DNA of 60,092 bases, taken from assembly GCA_031270605.1 (NCBI GenBank), contig JAISXG010000006.1:1-60092 (forward strand), given 5' to 3'. Below the pieces are notes generated by a model, which was given only the letters and a program-made list of their open reading frames with translations, ran no database searches and was not told the origin of the DNA. This stretch comes from Oscillospiraceae bacterium (GTDB lineage: Bacteria > Bacillota > Clostridia > Oscillospirales > Acutalibacteraceae). Each line of letters starts with the position of its first letter. The stretch's first letter is position 1. The position numbers were made by a program, and so were the translations under genes. Positions 24,538 through 33,589 of the stretch are shown in pieces.

Positions 24538-26490
24538 TCAGCGTACTTTTGCTCCGGCAGGCATGTTTTCCACAAAAATCACTTTCACGTCATTCTCGGC
24601 GCAGTCCGCCGCGAGAATCATGCCCTGGCTCTCCACGCCGCAAAGCACGGCGGGCTTTAAATTGGCGACAATAATCACACTTTTGCCGATCAGATCCTCA
24701 GGCGCATACCAAAGGGCAATGCCAGAAGCAACCGTTCTAGGTGTGCCGGAACCGTCGTCCAGCGTCAGCTTGAGCAGCTTTTTCGCTTTTTTGATCGGCT
24801 CACAGGCGGTGATTGTTGCAACACGCAAATCCACCTTGCCGAAGTCGTCTATGCCAATCTGCGCAACGCCGGGAACATCCGCTTTTTCGGCGGGCTGCTT
24901 CTTTGCTTCCAGCTCCGCCTGAATTTCGGCGAGCAGTTTTTCCGCCTCAATGCGCACAAACAACGGGCTTGCCTGCCCGACTGAAGCGCCCACGGGAATC
25001 GCCCCAAATGTTTCCAGGCTCTCAAAAGAATTGAGGTCACTGTTGATCTGCCGCAGGATTTCATCCGCCGTCTGGGGCATGAAGGGCTTGAGCAGCACCG
25101 CAATGAAACGGATGCTTTCAATGAGGTTATAAAGCACCGTTGCGAGCCGGTCTTTTTGCGCCTCGTCCTTGGCGAGCGCCCAGGGGGCGGTTTCATCAAT
25201 GTATTTATTGCTGCGCTTGGCGACATTCATGATCGCTTCCATCGCGTCGCTCATGTGAAACGCGTCAAGCTGCTTCTCCACCTCGGGCAAACAGGCCAGC
25301 ACAACCGATTTCAGCTCGTCGTCAAACTCTCCCGAAGCGGTACTGCACACAAGGCTGCCGCCAAAATATTTGTTGACCATTGCAACGCTGCGGTTCACAA
25401 GGTTGCCGAGCGTGTTCGCGAGGTCTGAATTAAAGCGTTCGATAATGGTTTCATAAGTCAGCGAACCGTCCTGCGCAAAGGGGATTTCCGAGAGAAGATA
25501 GTAGCGGATGGCGTCCACGCCGAAGCGGTCGATGAGGTCGTCCGCATAAATCACGTTGCCCGTAGATTTCGACATTTTGTCGCCGCTCATCAGTACCCAA
25601 GGGTGGCCGTAAACCTGCTTTGGGAGCGGTTCACCGAGCGCCATGAGCATAATCGGCCAATAAATCGTGTGGAAACGAATGATATCCTTACCGATGATAT
25701 GCGCGTCGGCAGGCCAGTATTTTTGATAAAGCTCCCCGCTGCCGTCGGGCGAATAGCCGAGCGCGGTGATGTAGTTTGACAGCGCGTCAATCCAAACATA
25801 AACCACATGGCCGGGGTCAAAGTCCACAGGAACGCCCCACTTGAACGACGTGCGGGAAACGCACAAATCCTGCAAACCGGGCTTGATAAAGTTGTTGAGC
25901 ATCTCTTTTTTGCGGCTTTCGGGGTAAATAAAGTCGGGGTTCTGCTCAATATAATCCTCAAGCCGCTGCTGATAGTTCGACAGGCGGAGGAAATAGGCCT
26001 CCTCACTCGTCTGATTCACTTCGCGCCCGCAGTCGGGGCATTTGCCGTCGACAAGCTGCGAATCGGTAAAAAAGCTTTCGCAGGGCACGCAGTAATGCCC
26101 CGAATATTCACCCTTATAAATATCTCCCTGCTCATAAAGCTTTTTAAAGATTTTCTGAACCGCTTTCTCGTGATAGTCATCAGTCGTGCGGATAAATTTA
26201 TCGTAGGACGTGTTGAAAAGGTCACAAATCGCGCGGATCTCACCGGCAACGCGGTCAACATACTCTTTGGGTGAAACCCCGGCGGCGCGGGCCTTGTCTT
26301 CAATTTTCTGGCCGTGCTCATCCGTGCCTGTCAAAAAGAACACATCATACCCCTGCATTCGCCGAAACCTCGTGATAGCGTCCGTGAGGACGATTTCATA
26401 AGAGTTGCCGATGTGCGGCTTTTGTGAGGTGTAGACGATTGCGGTGGTAATGTAATACTTCTTTTTGGGACAGCCTGAATTTGTATCCAT
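24538..26490 (-). CDS. metG: Methionyl-tRNA synthetase
   Basis: 650 residues from ATG at 26490; AAAGGAG lies eight bases upstream, whereas an earlier ATG overlaps this RBS. YTSQKPHIGNSYEIV holds the HIGH-like motif, and SGDKMSKSTGNVI holds KMSKS. A zinc-binding pair CVPCESF...CPDCGREV occurs at ~140-165. The C-terminal ~110 residues (from IGIDDFGKVDLRVATI) are a Trbp111/EMAP tRNA-binding domain, so this is the long dimeric form. No T-box features were found upstream. Confidence 0.97.
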   Translation of the reverse strand: MDTNSGCPKKKYYITTAIVYTSQKPHIGNSYEIVLTDAITRFRRMQGYDVFFLTGTDEHGQKIEDKARAAGVSPKEYVDRVAGEIRAICDLFNTSYDKFIRTTDDYHEKAVQKIFKKLYEQGDIYKGEYSGHYCVPCESFFTDSQLVDGKCPDCGREVNQTSEEAYFLRLSNYQQRLEDYIEQNPDFIYPESRKKEMLNNFIKPGLQDLCVSRTSFKWGVPVDFDPGHVVYVWIDALSNYITALGYSPDGSGELYQKYWPADAHIIGKDIIRFHTIYWPIMLMALGEPLPKQVYGHPWVLMSGDKMSKSTGNVIYADDLIDRFGVDAIRYYLLSEIPFAQDGSLTYETIIERFNSDLANTLGNLVNRSVAMVNKYFGGSLVCSTASGEFDDELKSVVLACLPEVEKQLDAFHMSDAMEAIMNVAKRSNKYIDETAPWALAKDEAQKDRLATVLYNLIESIRFIAVLLKPFMPQTADEILRQINSDLNSFESLETFGAIPVGASVGQASPLFVRIEAEKLLAEIQAELEAKKQPAEKADVPGVAQIGIDDFGKVDLRVATITACEPIKKAKKLLKLTLDDGSGTPRTVASGIALWYAPEDLIGKSVIIVANLKPAVLCGVESQGMILAADCAENDVKVIFVENMPAGAKVR

Positions 26491-26542
26491 TCCACGTTCT
26501 CCTTTCATAAAAAATAATATTTTTTGCCAGTTTGTTCTTTAT

Positions 26543-26570
26543 AGTATACCACGAAAAAAGAGGAATGCAA
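26543..26570 (-). promoter_or_regulatory. Probable metG promoter
   Basis: On the minus strand TTGCAT and TATACT are 16 bp apart. Confidence 0.5.
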
Positions 26571-26707
26571 TAATTTTTTGCGCAAAGCCCCAAAAAGAAA
26601 GAAGAGACGCAAAAAACAAAACGCCGGGCATTTTTGTTCCATGCCAAAAACGCTGTGAAAAATCCTACTCTTTTTGCCGTTTTTGCTTGAAAGATGCGAT
26701 GAATCCC

Positions 26708-26736
26708 TTGACAAAATGCCTGCGTTGTGCTAGGTT
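26708..26736 (+). promoter_or_regulatory. Promoter of the amino-acid ABC operon
   Basis: Perfect TTGACA (26708-26713), 17-bp spacer, weaker TAGGTT (26731-26736). AGGAGG precedes the first gene. Confidence 0.55.
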
Positions 26737-26840
26737 AATTGTGTATGATTTTTGTGTAAAGTGTTTGTTTCACAAAAATTTTTATGTTGAGATCGGCCAA
26801 GCTTGCATACTTGGCACATTTTTTAGGAGGGTCTGTCTTT

Positions 26841-27755
26841 ATGAAAAAATTTCTTGCACTTGCCATGGCGTTTGTGATGCTGTTCGGCCTTGCTTCCTGC
26901 ACAGGCGGCGAAGACGACACAACAACAACGCAGGGCGCAAAAAAAGAACAGCTTCGCGTCGGCCTTGAATGCGCTTATGCGCCTTTTAACTGGACACAGC
27001 TCGACTCCGGCAACGGCGCCGTGAAAATCGACGGCCAGTCAAGCGCCTATGCGGCAGGCTACGACATTGAAATCGCGAAAATTATCGCGGAGAAGCTCGA
27101 CCGTGAGCTTGTGATTGTGAAAACGTCCTGGGACGGCCTGATTCCCGCAGTGCAGTCCGGCGTGATCGACCTTGTGATCGCGGGCATGTCGCCCACTGAG
27201 GAGCGTAAGCTGGAAATCGACTTCACGAACAGCTATTATACATCCAAGCATGTTATCATTGTGAACGCAGACGGTGCTTTGGCGAACGCAACCGGCCTTG
27301 CGGATTTTGCCGGCAAGAAAATCACCGGCCAGCTTGGCACGGTGCACTACGATTTGATCGACCAGATCGAAGGCGTGAAAAAAGAGACCGCAATGGAAGA
27401 TTTCGCGGCAATGCGCATTGCGCTTGAATCCGGTGTGATTGACGGCTATGTTTCAGAATATCCCGAAGGCCTGAGCGCCGAGCTTGCAAACTCCAAATTC
27501 AAGATGATCGTTTTTGAAGACGGCAAGGGCTTCGACGTGAAACCTGAGGACAAGGAAATCGCAGTCGGCCTCAAAAAGGGCAGCGAGCTTGTCGACCAGA
27601 TCAACACCATCCTTGCCGGCATCACTGCCGAGCAGCGCCAGACCTTTATGGACAATGCCGTTCAGGGTCAGGGCTCCGCGGTTGAAGACGAAGACCTGCC
27701 CGCAGAAGAAACCTCTGCGGCGGAAACCACGCTTGCGGGCACCACGGCGGCTTAA
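26841..27755 (+). CDS. Amino-acid ABC transporter substrate-binding lipoprotein
   Basis: 304 residues from ATG 26841, AGGAGGG upstream. The signal peptide ends with LASC; the Cys would be lipid-anchored. A family-3 solute-binding fold follows: LRVGLECAYAPFNW, YDIEIAKIIAEKL, LIPAVQSGVIDLVIAGMSPTEER, then FADFAGKKITGQLGT. This family binds polar amino acids such as glutamine, cystine or arginine. The tail (~280-304) is a Glu/Ala/Thr-rich extension. A terminator-like hairpin follows before the permease gene, which would keep the binding protein in excess over the membrane parts. Confidence 0.94.
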   Translation: MKKFLALAMAFVMLFGLASCTGGEDDTTTTQGAKKEQLRVGLECAYAPFNWTQLDSGNGAVKIDGQSSAYAAGYDIEIAKIIAEKLDRELVIVKTSWDGLIPAVQSGVIDLVIAGMSPTEERKLEIDFTNSYYTSKHVIIVNADGALANATGLADFAGKKITGQLGTVHYDLIDQIEGVKKETAMEDFAAMRIALESGVIDGYVSEYPEGLSAELANSKFKMIVFEDGKGFDVKPEDKEIAVGLKKGSELVDQINTILAGITAEQRQTFMDNAVQGQGSAVEDEDLPAEETSAAETTLAGTTAA

Positions 27756-27798
27756 GCCTTTGGCGTTGCGCAAACCGGTTAAAATTTGATACCTTTTG

Positions 27799-27835
27799 CC
27801 GCTATGCCAACACCGGCGTTGGCATAGCGGTTTTT
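27799..27835 (+). terminator. Intercistronic hairpin between substrate-binding protein and permease
   Basis: CCGCTATGCCAAC pairs perfectly with GTTGGCATAGCGG across ACCGGC, followed by TTTTTATGG. It looks like a partial terminator inside the operon; the permease and ATPase must be reached by read-through. Confidence 0.8.
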
Positions 27836-27887
27836 ATGGACAGACATAAAGATGGTCTCGCGGCCATCTCGGAAAGGATGTTCCCAT

Positions 27888-28703
27888 TTGAACGGATTCA
27901 TTTTGCTCTCTGCAGGCGGGGCTTCCCTGTTTTTTGACAAAACGTTTGCAATTTTGAAGGAGTATTACCCGCTGCTGCTGCAGGGGGCTGTCACAACGGT
28001 TCAGATCGCGATTCTGTCCACGATCATCGGCTTTGTGATCGGCCTGATGATCGGCGTCGTCAAAACCATCCCCATGCCGCAAAAGGGACGCACCCCGAGA
28101 AAGCTGCTGCAAAAATTCATCAACTTTCTTCTTTCTGTTTATATTGAAGTGTTCCGCGGCACGCCCATGATGATTCAGGCGGTCATGATTTTTTATGGCT
28201 ATTCCTACATAACCGGCAGAAAGCTCGCCCCCATGCTGGCCGCTTTCATCATTGTTTCCATCAACACCGGCGCCTATATGGCCGAGGTGGTGCGCGGCGG
28301 CATCGAGTCGATCGACAGGGGCCAGTTTGAGGGCGCGCACGCGATCGGCATGAGCCACACGCAGACAATGCTCAAAGTGATTCTGCCGCAGACGGTGCGC
28401 AACATCTTGCCCGCGACCGGCAATGAGTTCATCATCAACCTGAAAGACACCTCTGTTTTGAACGTCATCTCGATCACGGAGCTGTTTTTTCAAACCAAAA
28501 CGGTGGCGACGACGACCTTCGCCGCATTCCCGACCTATACCATCGCGGCGGTGCTCTATTTGATTCTCACCTTCACCACCTCACGCCTGCTGCGGCTGGT
28601 GGAAAAGAAAATGGGCACACGGGGCAGCTACAAGCTTAACACCACCCGCAGAAGCCGCCTGATGGAACAGGAAACCGGGGAAGCAAAGGAGGTTGCCGTA
28701 TGA
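27888..28703 (+). CDS. Amino-acid ABC transporter permease
   Basis: 271 residues from TTG 27888, which has GGAAAGGA nine bases upstream; an ATG at 27852 lies in a small hairpin (GATGG/CCATC) without an RBS. Multiple TM segments (~30-55, ~90-115, ~125-150, ~200-225) and the EAA loop [28 protein letters not shown], whose GAxAIGxxxxQTxxxVxLPQ pattern is the contact site for the ATPase, identify a HisM/GlnP-type inner-membrane protein. Its stop overlaps the ATPase start (ATGA). Confidence 0.93.
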   Translation: MNGFILLSAGGASLFFDKTFAILKEYYPLLLQGAVTTVQIAILSTIIGFVIGLMIGVVKTIPMPQKGRTPRKLLQKFINFLLSVYIEVFRGTPMMIQAVMIFYGYSYITGRKLAPMLAAFIIVSINTGAYMAEVVRGGIESIDRGQFEGAHAIGMSHTQTMLKVILPQTVRNILPATGNEFIINLKDTSVLNVISITELFFQTKTVATTTFAAFPTYTIAAVLYLILTFTTSRLLRLVEKKMGTRGSYKLNTTRRSRLMEQETGEAKEVAV

Positions 28704-29434
28704 GCGAAACCATCATTCAGGTCGACCACCTCAAAAAAAACTTCGGCGAAAATGAAGTGCTCAAGGACATTGATTTTTCTGTTTCAAAAGGCGAGGTCAC
28801 CTGCATCATCGGCGCTTCGGGCTCAGGTAAGTCCACCCTCTTGCGCTGCATCAATTTGCTTGAAATGCCCACAGACGGCCGTATTCTGTTTCACGGCACA
28901 GACATTTTATATAAAAAATTCAAGCTACGGCAATACCGCGCGCGCGTCGGCATGGTGTTTCAGCAATTTAACCTGTTTGAAAACATCAACGTGCTGCAAA
29001 ACTGCACGGTGGGGCAAATCAAGGTTCTGAAACGCAAGAAAAAACAGGCTGAAGAAATCGCCCTGAAATATCTTGAGCTGACCGGCATGCTGCCGTTTAT
29101 CAACGCGAGGCCCTCGCAGCTTTCGGGTGGGCAGAAGCAGCGCGTTGCCATTGCGCGCGCGCTTTCTATGGACCCTGAGGTGCTGCTGTTTGACGAACCC
29201 ACAAGCGCGCTTGACCCGGAAATGGTGGGCGAGGTGCTCGGCGTTATGCGCGAGCTTGCGCTTTCGGGCATGACGATGCTGGTCGTGACCCACGAAATGG
29301 CGTTCGCAAAAGATGTTTCAAACCGCGTGGTATTTATGGACAACGGCATTATTTTGGAAGACAGCACCCCCGGCGAGATTTTCAACAACCCCAAAGAGCA
29401 AAGAACACGCGAGTTTCTGTCGCGCGTATTATAG
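28700..29434 (+). CDS. Amino-acid ABC transporter ATP-binding protein
   Basis: 244 residues, GlnQ-type. Walker A is [15 protein letters not shown], the Q-loop [15 protein letters not shown], the signature [15 protein letters not shown], Walker [15 protein letters not shown], and the H-loop [20 protein letters not shown] and the lengths are those of polar-amino-acid importers. It overlaps the permease stop by four bases and is followed by a strong terminator at 29482. Confidence 0.95.
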   Translation: MSETIIQVDHLKKNFGENEVLKDIDFSVSKGEVTCIIGASGSGKSTLLRCINLLEMPTDGRILFHGTDILYKKFKLRQYRARVGMVFQQFNLFENINVLQNCTVGQIKVLKRKKKQAEEIALKYLELTGMLPFINARPSQLSGGQKQRVAIARALSMDPEVLLFDEPTSALDPEMVGEVLGVMRELALSGMTMLVVTHEMAFAKDVSNRVVFMDNGIILEDSTPGEIFNNPKEQRTREFLSRVL

Positions 29435-29481
29435 CCGCCGATATTTTCGCCGGTCCTTTATTTGTCTAAATAATACAACAA

Positions 29482-29510
29482 AACCGGCAAGCGGTGCTTG
29501 CCGGTTTTTC
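29482..29510 (+). terminator. Terminator of the ABC operon
   Basis: AACCGGCAAGC/GCTTGCCGGTT, loop GGT, followed by TTTTTCTTT. Confidence 0.9.
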
Positions 29511-29511
29511 T

Positions 29512-30459
29512 TTATAAATAAAATGAATTATAAATAAAATCCGTACAAATAACCTCCCGGTAAGCTCCAGGAGCATAGTGCTTCAGAATAAGCAGGCCTC
29601 TGTATGTGTTGAACCTTCCCTTTACGCCTGACTCAAGAGGAAAATGAGTTTTGCCCGCATAGCTTTTTCCCCGATTGATATACCCCTTTTTCAACGCTTC
29701 TTTCACCAGATCCAACGCATCCCGCATACGGTCGTCATATGGATGCCCAATATGGACAAAATATTCCAAAGCCCGAAAACAGTCATATTTCCAGCGGCAG
29801 GGGTAATGAAACTGCATCATTTCCGGATGGATCGCCTCACCGGTCTTCAACGACTTGAACAGTTGCCGGCTCAGCAGATATTCCCGCCCCGAAGCCGCCT
29901 GCCGCTTCATTTCAGCCAAACGGTAAGAATAGCCGTTCTTTTCATAATCGGCAATCGCTTCCAACACGGAAATCGTAGTATGCACGGAACCCACAGCGGA
30001 GCGGTTATGCACTGAATCCCAGGCGCAATTCCAGCCGCCGTCTTCCATTTGATGCGCCAGGATGTAATCAACGATTTCATCTGTCCTGCAATCATTGATT
30101 CCGCCATAGCAGACAAGGCCGAGCAGCATTGCGGACATGCACATATCCTGATATCGGGTTTTTGAAACTTTGCCGTGGTCCACCCAAAGCCCGTTCAGCA
30201 CTTTTTTTGCGGCGTCCCGATAATATGGATGATCAGGATGAACCTCCATATACTTTAGCTCCAGCAAAGTGTAGGTGCTTGACGTCCATTTGCCGGAATA
30301 GATGCTGCCGCCCCACTCCTGCTTTTGCGCATCATATAAATCCAAATATCGAGCGATATAGCCCCCGTTATTATGATCAAAAGAACGGTCCAGCAAATAT
30401 CGGTTCGTCAAATGCTGAATAACGGTATCGCCGTCTAATAACCAATCAATGACACTCAC
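29512..30459 (-). CDS. Prenyltransferase/squalene-cyclase-repeat protein
   Basis: 315 residues from GTG at 30459 (AAGGGGG six bases upstream; ATG two codons earlier abuts the RBS). The sequence has alpha/alpha-barrel repeats as in squalene-hopene cyclases and prenyltransferases: KWTSSTYTLLELKYME, MEDGGWNCAWDSVHNRSAVGSVHTTISVLEAI, FDxHxNGGYIARY near the start, and a repeat near the C-terminus. The acidic catalytic DxDD motif of cyclases was not seen, and it is half their size, so it is probably not a cyclase. Function is unknown; no signal peptide is seen. Confidence 0.7.
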   Translation of the reverse strand: MSVIDWLLDGDTVIQHLTNRYLLDRSFDHNNGGYIARYLDLYDAQKQEWGGSIYSGKWTSSTYTLLELKYMEVHPDHPYYRDAAKKVLNGLWVDHGKVSKTRYQDMCMSAMLLGLVCYGGINDCRTDEIVDYILAHQMEDGGWNCAWDSVHNRSAVGSVHTTISVLEAIADYEKNGYSYRLAEMKRQAASGREYLLSRQLFKSLKTGEAIHPEMMQFHYPCRWKYDCFRALEYFVHIGHPYDDRMRDALDLVKEALKKGYINRGKSYAGKTHFPLESGVKGRFNTYRGLLILKHYAPGAYREVICTDFIYNSFYL

Positions 30460-30544
30460 AAGCATCCCCCTTTTGCAAGCGGCGCCTTACAATGCAAATA
30501 AAATAATGATGACGGATTTTAATGTTAAAATATGCGGTGATATC

Positions 30545-30706
30545 AGGCCTTGTTTAAAAATTAGCAAAATAATGAAAATCGAGAGGTTTTTTCGCTAATC
30601 AAGGCAAATTTTTGAAGCAATCCTAGGCGGCTTGTGAGAAAATTTAACGCAGAGTAGCGGAAAAACATCCGATTTTCAGCGTTTAGAGAGTTTTTAAACA
30701 AGGCCT
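30545..30706. mobile_element. 162-bp MITE-like element with 16-bp perfect terminal inverted repeats
   Basis: Left end AGGCCTTGTTTAAAAA (30545-30560), right end TTTTTAAACAAGGCCT (30691-30706). It has no ORF. Related ends occur at 7100 and 49079. The right end overlaps the stop codon (TAG) of the HlyIII gene that reads toward it, so the element seems to have inserted at the end of that gene. Confidence 0.8.
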
Positions 30707-31370
30707 AAACGATCACATATTGAAAAATCGCGATAAAGTGCAGAACGCTGCCCCCCAAAACAAACACATGAAACAAAGCGTGCATATATTTCACCTTGCG
30801 GCCCAAACCATAAAAAATCACACCCAGGGTGTAGACAACCCCGCCCGCGAGAATCAACCAGAAGCCCGCACGGTCAAAGGACCGAATCAGAGGGCGCACC
30901 GCAATCAGCGAAACCCAGCCGATGCCGATATAAAGCACCATTTGCAGCACCTTTGTTTTTTCAAAGCTGAACACCGTGGCGAGAACCCCGGCAATCAGCC
31001 CGCCCCACGCAAAAAAGAGCAGCAGCCACGCCCGCGCGGGGGAATATTTCATCAGCGTGAGCAGGGCTATGGGCGTCATCGTGCCGGCAATGAGCAGATA
31101 AATCATCGAATGGTCCACCATGCGCAAAATCTTTTTTACCGTTCCGTCGGGAAAAGCATGGTATATGGTGGACGAGGAGTAGAGGATAATCATCGAAATG
31201 CCATAGAGCGATGCCGCGGCAATCGTCACGGCGCCGCCGACGCGCGCGGCCTTAATCAGGCATGCAAAGAACGCGGCAAACCCGAACAGGGTTCCCGCGC
31301 CGTGGGTGAGGGAATTTAAAATCGTTTCGCCTTTTGAATATTGAATCAACTTTACATCGTCAAGAATCAC
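30705..31370 (-). CDS. HlyIII/AdipoR-family membrane protein, second paralogue
   Basis: 221 residues from GTG at 31370, aligned with the paralogue upstream; longer upstream readings lack an RBS. Seven hydrophobic segments, with the family's metal-site pieces: LNSLTHGAGTLFGFAAF, SSSTIYHAF (HlyIII S..YH), MIYLLIAGTMTPIALL with preceding VDHS (His), and HALFHVFVLGGSVLHF (three His). The family includes hydrolase-like PAQR/AdipoR receptors with zinc. TAG stop is shared with the MITE terminus. It follows the first paralogue by 41 bp. Confidence 0.88.
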   Translation of the reverse strand: MILDDVKLIQYSKGETILNSLTHGAGTLFGFAAFFACLIKAARVGGAVTIAAASLYGISMIILYSSSTIYHAFPDGTVKKILRMVDHSMIYLLIAGTMTPIALLTLMKYSPARAWLLLFFAWGGLIAGVLATVFSFEKTKVLQMVLYIGIGWVSLIAVRPLIRSFDRAGFWLILAGGVVYTLGVIFYGLGRKVKYMHALFHVFVLGGSVLHFIAIFQYVIV

Positions 31371-31411
31371 ACAAAGCCCCGATTCTTTTCTTTGCGCAAA
31401 ACAGCCGCGCG

Positions 31412-32086
31412 TTATGCCAGCACATATAAAAACACGCAAAGAAAGTGGATTGCGCTGCCGGCCAGCACAAACAGGTGAAACAGGCTGTGCATATATTTCA
31501 CCTTTTTGCCAAGGCCCAGAAACACACTCCCTATTATATACGCTCCGCCGCCCAAAAGCAAGAGAAATAACCCCATTTTGGGAAATTGTGGCAGAAGCGG
31601 CAGCCCTGCAAGCAGCATGAGCCACCCAAGGCCGATATAAAGCGCCATTTGCAGCAGTTTTGTGGTTTCAAAACCGAAGATGATCGCGAGCACGCCGGCA
31701 AGGCATCCCCCCCAGGCAATAAAAAGGATCACCCAGGCGATGGCGGGGTTCAGACTATAAACGCTCACAAGGGCAAAGGGCGTGGCTGTGCCGGCAATCA
31801 GCAAATAAATCATGGCGTGGTCAAGCAGCCGCAGCGCCTGCTTCATACGCCCGTAAGGCGCGGCATGATAAGCGGAGGAAGCAAGATAAAGAAGGATCAT
31901 CGACATGCCGTAAATTACCGCCGAAACAAGCATAAAAGAGGAGCCGAGTATCTCGGCCTTCAGATAACACAAAAACAGCACCAGCACGCCGAACAGCGCG
32001 CCGAGGCTGTGGGTTACGGTGTTGACAATCTCCTCGCCTTTTGTGTAGTTGACAAGCTTCACGCGCTCAAGACCCACTGCGACCAT
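31412..32086 (-). CDS. HlyIII/AdipoR-family membrane protein, first paralogue
   Basis: 224 residues from ATG at 32086; the frame stays open upstream to a TTG (32113) that overlaps the stop of the ferredoxin-ASKHA gene, so the start is not certain. It has seven hydrophobic segments and the same His-containing pieces as its neighbour: VNTVTHSLGALFG, ASSAYHAAP, LLDHAMIYLLIAGTATPFALV, and HSLFHLFVLAGSAIHF. The two proteins are clearly related but distant, pointing to an old duplication. It sits in an operon with a corrinoid-activator-like protein and glycerate kinase. Confidence 0.88.
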   Translation of the reverse strand: MVAVGLERVKLVNYTKGEEIVNTVTHSLGALFGVLVLFLCYLKAEILGSSFMLVSAVIYGMSMILLYLASSAYHAAPYGRMKQALRLLDHAMIYLLIAGTATPFALVSVYSLNPAIAWVILFIAWGGCLAGVLAIIFGFETTKLLQMALYIGLGWLMLLAGLPLLPQFPKMGLFLLLLGGGAYIIGSVFLGLGKKVKYMHSLFHLFVLAGSAIHFLCVFLYVLA

Positions 32087-32109
32087 CCCATCCCGTTTGG
32101 CAACCGCAG

Positions 32110-33585
32110 TCAATCCTGAAGAAAGAGCATGTTTTCAACAAACCGCTCATAAAAATCATTGCCGGCCGAAAGGTCAAGCACCTGTGCATTTGCGGCAAAA
32201 CGCTGCGCGCGTGCCCGCGCGGTCTCATCGGCCGCAAACAGCGCCGTGCCCGCAAGCGAGGTGTTGCCCACAGCAACGGCTTTGCCCGCAAGGCTTTTGG
32301 GAAACAAGCCGATAAAGGCGGCATTCTCCGCGTTTATGTAGTGCCCGAACCCCCCTGAAAGACAAAGCCTCTCCACTTCGGTTTCCCCGATTCCCGCCTT
32401 GTCCAGCAAAAGCTCCGCCACCGAGCAAACGGCGGATTTTGCAAGCTGCAGCTCACGAATATCTTCAGGATAAACGGCGACTCCGCCATCAATCTTATAT
32501 TCATCATAGCGCAGTTGCCCTGTCGCGTCAATGGAACCTTGTTCCAGCAAAAACGCTGCAATATCAATCAGCCCCGAGCCGCAAATGCCCACGGCGGGCG
32601 CGTTGTCAATCGTTTCAAAAATAACAGAATTTTCTGATTTTTTCACACCGCAGACAGCGCCCGGAACCGCCGCGCAGCCGCACCGGATGTTCGCCCCCTC
32701 AAACGCCGGCCCGGCCGCGGCAGAGGACGCAAAAAACTTATTTTTATTGAAAAGAACGATTTCCGCATTCGTGCCGAGGTCGACCAACAGCGTATATCGC
32801 TCGGATTCTGAAAACAAGCTGACGACCCCGGCCGTGATATCCGCCCCGATAAAGCTCGCGACACAGGGCAGGGATATGATGCTTGCATCCACATTCATTC
32901 CGAGGGATGCGGCGGACGCCGTGCGGGACTCTAAAAACACGGGCGAATAAGGCGCGACGCCGATAGAGGCGCAGGGTACGCCGAAAAAAATGTGCAGCAT
33001 CGTTGTGTTACCCGAAACATAGAGCAGCTTGTTAAAACCCGAGGGATATTTTTGCAAAAGACCTTGCAGCATACCCGAAACCTGCGCGGTAATCAGGCGG
33101 GTTTGCGCGCTGCCGTCATTCTCCACGTTTTTGATCCTGGTAATCACATCAGCCCCATAGGGGGCCTGGGCGTTATTTTGCACAATGCTGTCAAAAATCT
33201 CTTTGCTCTGCAAATCGACCAAGCCAACGGCCACGGTGGTTGTGCCGATGTCGGCGATGGCGGCAAAAGGCGCGTCTTGCGTGCGCTGCGCATTTTGCCG
33301 CGCACTCGTATGAACTGCTTCGAGCTCCTCAGATTCCGCCCGCATACCGTCAAACACCTGCGTCATGCACGCAAGGCGAACCCCCGCATCAATTTCCGCA
33401 TCAGAAAGAGCGTCCCGCTCCGCTTTTGTGGGAAACTGGGGATTCAGCACCCGCACACGGCATTTTTTGCAGGTGCCCATGCCAGCGCAAACAGCGTTGA
33501 CAGGATGTGCGTGCCGCCGCAAAACTGTGAGCAGGCTTTCGTGCTCTGCGCAGTATATTTCTTTTCCATTAATATATATTTTCAT
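32110..33585 (-). CDS. Ferredoxin-ASKHA protein (RACo-like corrinoid activation family, DUF4445)
   Basis: 491 residues. The N-terminal ~95 residues are a 2Fe-2S ferredoxin domain with CAGMGTCKKC (three Cys) and the fourth in RLACMTQ. The remainder is an ASKHA ATPase fold: AAIADIGTTTVAVGLVDL, YVSGNTTMLHIFFG, LLVDLGTNAEIVLF, and LSGGFGHYINAENA. These are the features of RACo/RamA-type reductive activators of corrinoid proteins that restore Co(I). RBS GGAGG lies in the end of the glycerate kinase gene, four bases upstream. A MetH-like gene occurs at 42-44 kb, but it lacks a cobalamin domain, so the partner is unclear. Confidence 0.88.
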   Translation of the reverse strand: MKIYINGKEIYCAEHESLLTVLRRHAHPVNAVCAGMGTCKKCRVRVLNPQFPTKAERDALSDAEIDAGVRLACMTQVFDGMRAESEELEAVHTSARQNAQRTQDAPFAAIADIGTTTVAVGLVDLQSKEIFDSIVQNNAQAPYGADVITRIKNVENDGSAQTRLITAQVSGMLQGLLQKYPSGFNKLLYVSGNTTMLHIFFGVPCASIGVAPYSPVFLESRTASAASLGMNVDASIISLPCVASFIGADITAGVVSLFSESERYTLLVDLGTNAEIVLFNKNKFFASSAAAGPAFEGANIRCGCAAVPGAVCGVKKSENSVIFETIDNAPAVGICGSGLIDIAAFLLEQGSIDATGQLRYDEYKIDGGVAVYPEDIRELQLAKSAVCSVAELLLDKAGIGETEVERLCLSGGFGHYINAENAAFIGLFPKSLAGKAVAVGNTSLAGTALFAADETARARAQRFAANAQVLDLSAGNDFYERFVENMLFLQD

Positions 33586-33589
33586 AGCT

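Larger units (their letters stand above)
26491..26840. other. 350-bp divergent intergenic region between metG and the ABC transporter operon
   Basis: It carries the probable metG promoter on the minus strand (26543-26570) and the ABC operon promoter on the plus strand (26708-26736). The rest is A-rich DNA with no RNA gene or ORF that I can support. Confidence 0.6.

Noticed and set aside
26491-26720. T-box leader upstream of metG
   Set aside because: No AGGGTGG-type T-box sequence or specifier stem was found on the minus strand; the region is short and A/T-rich.
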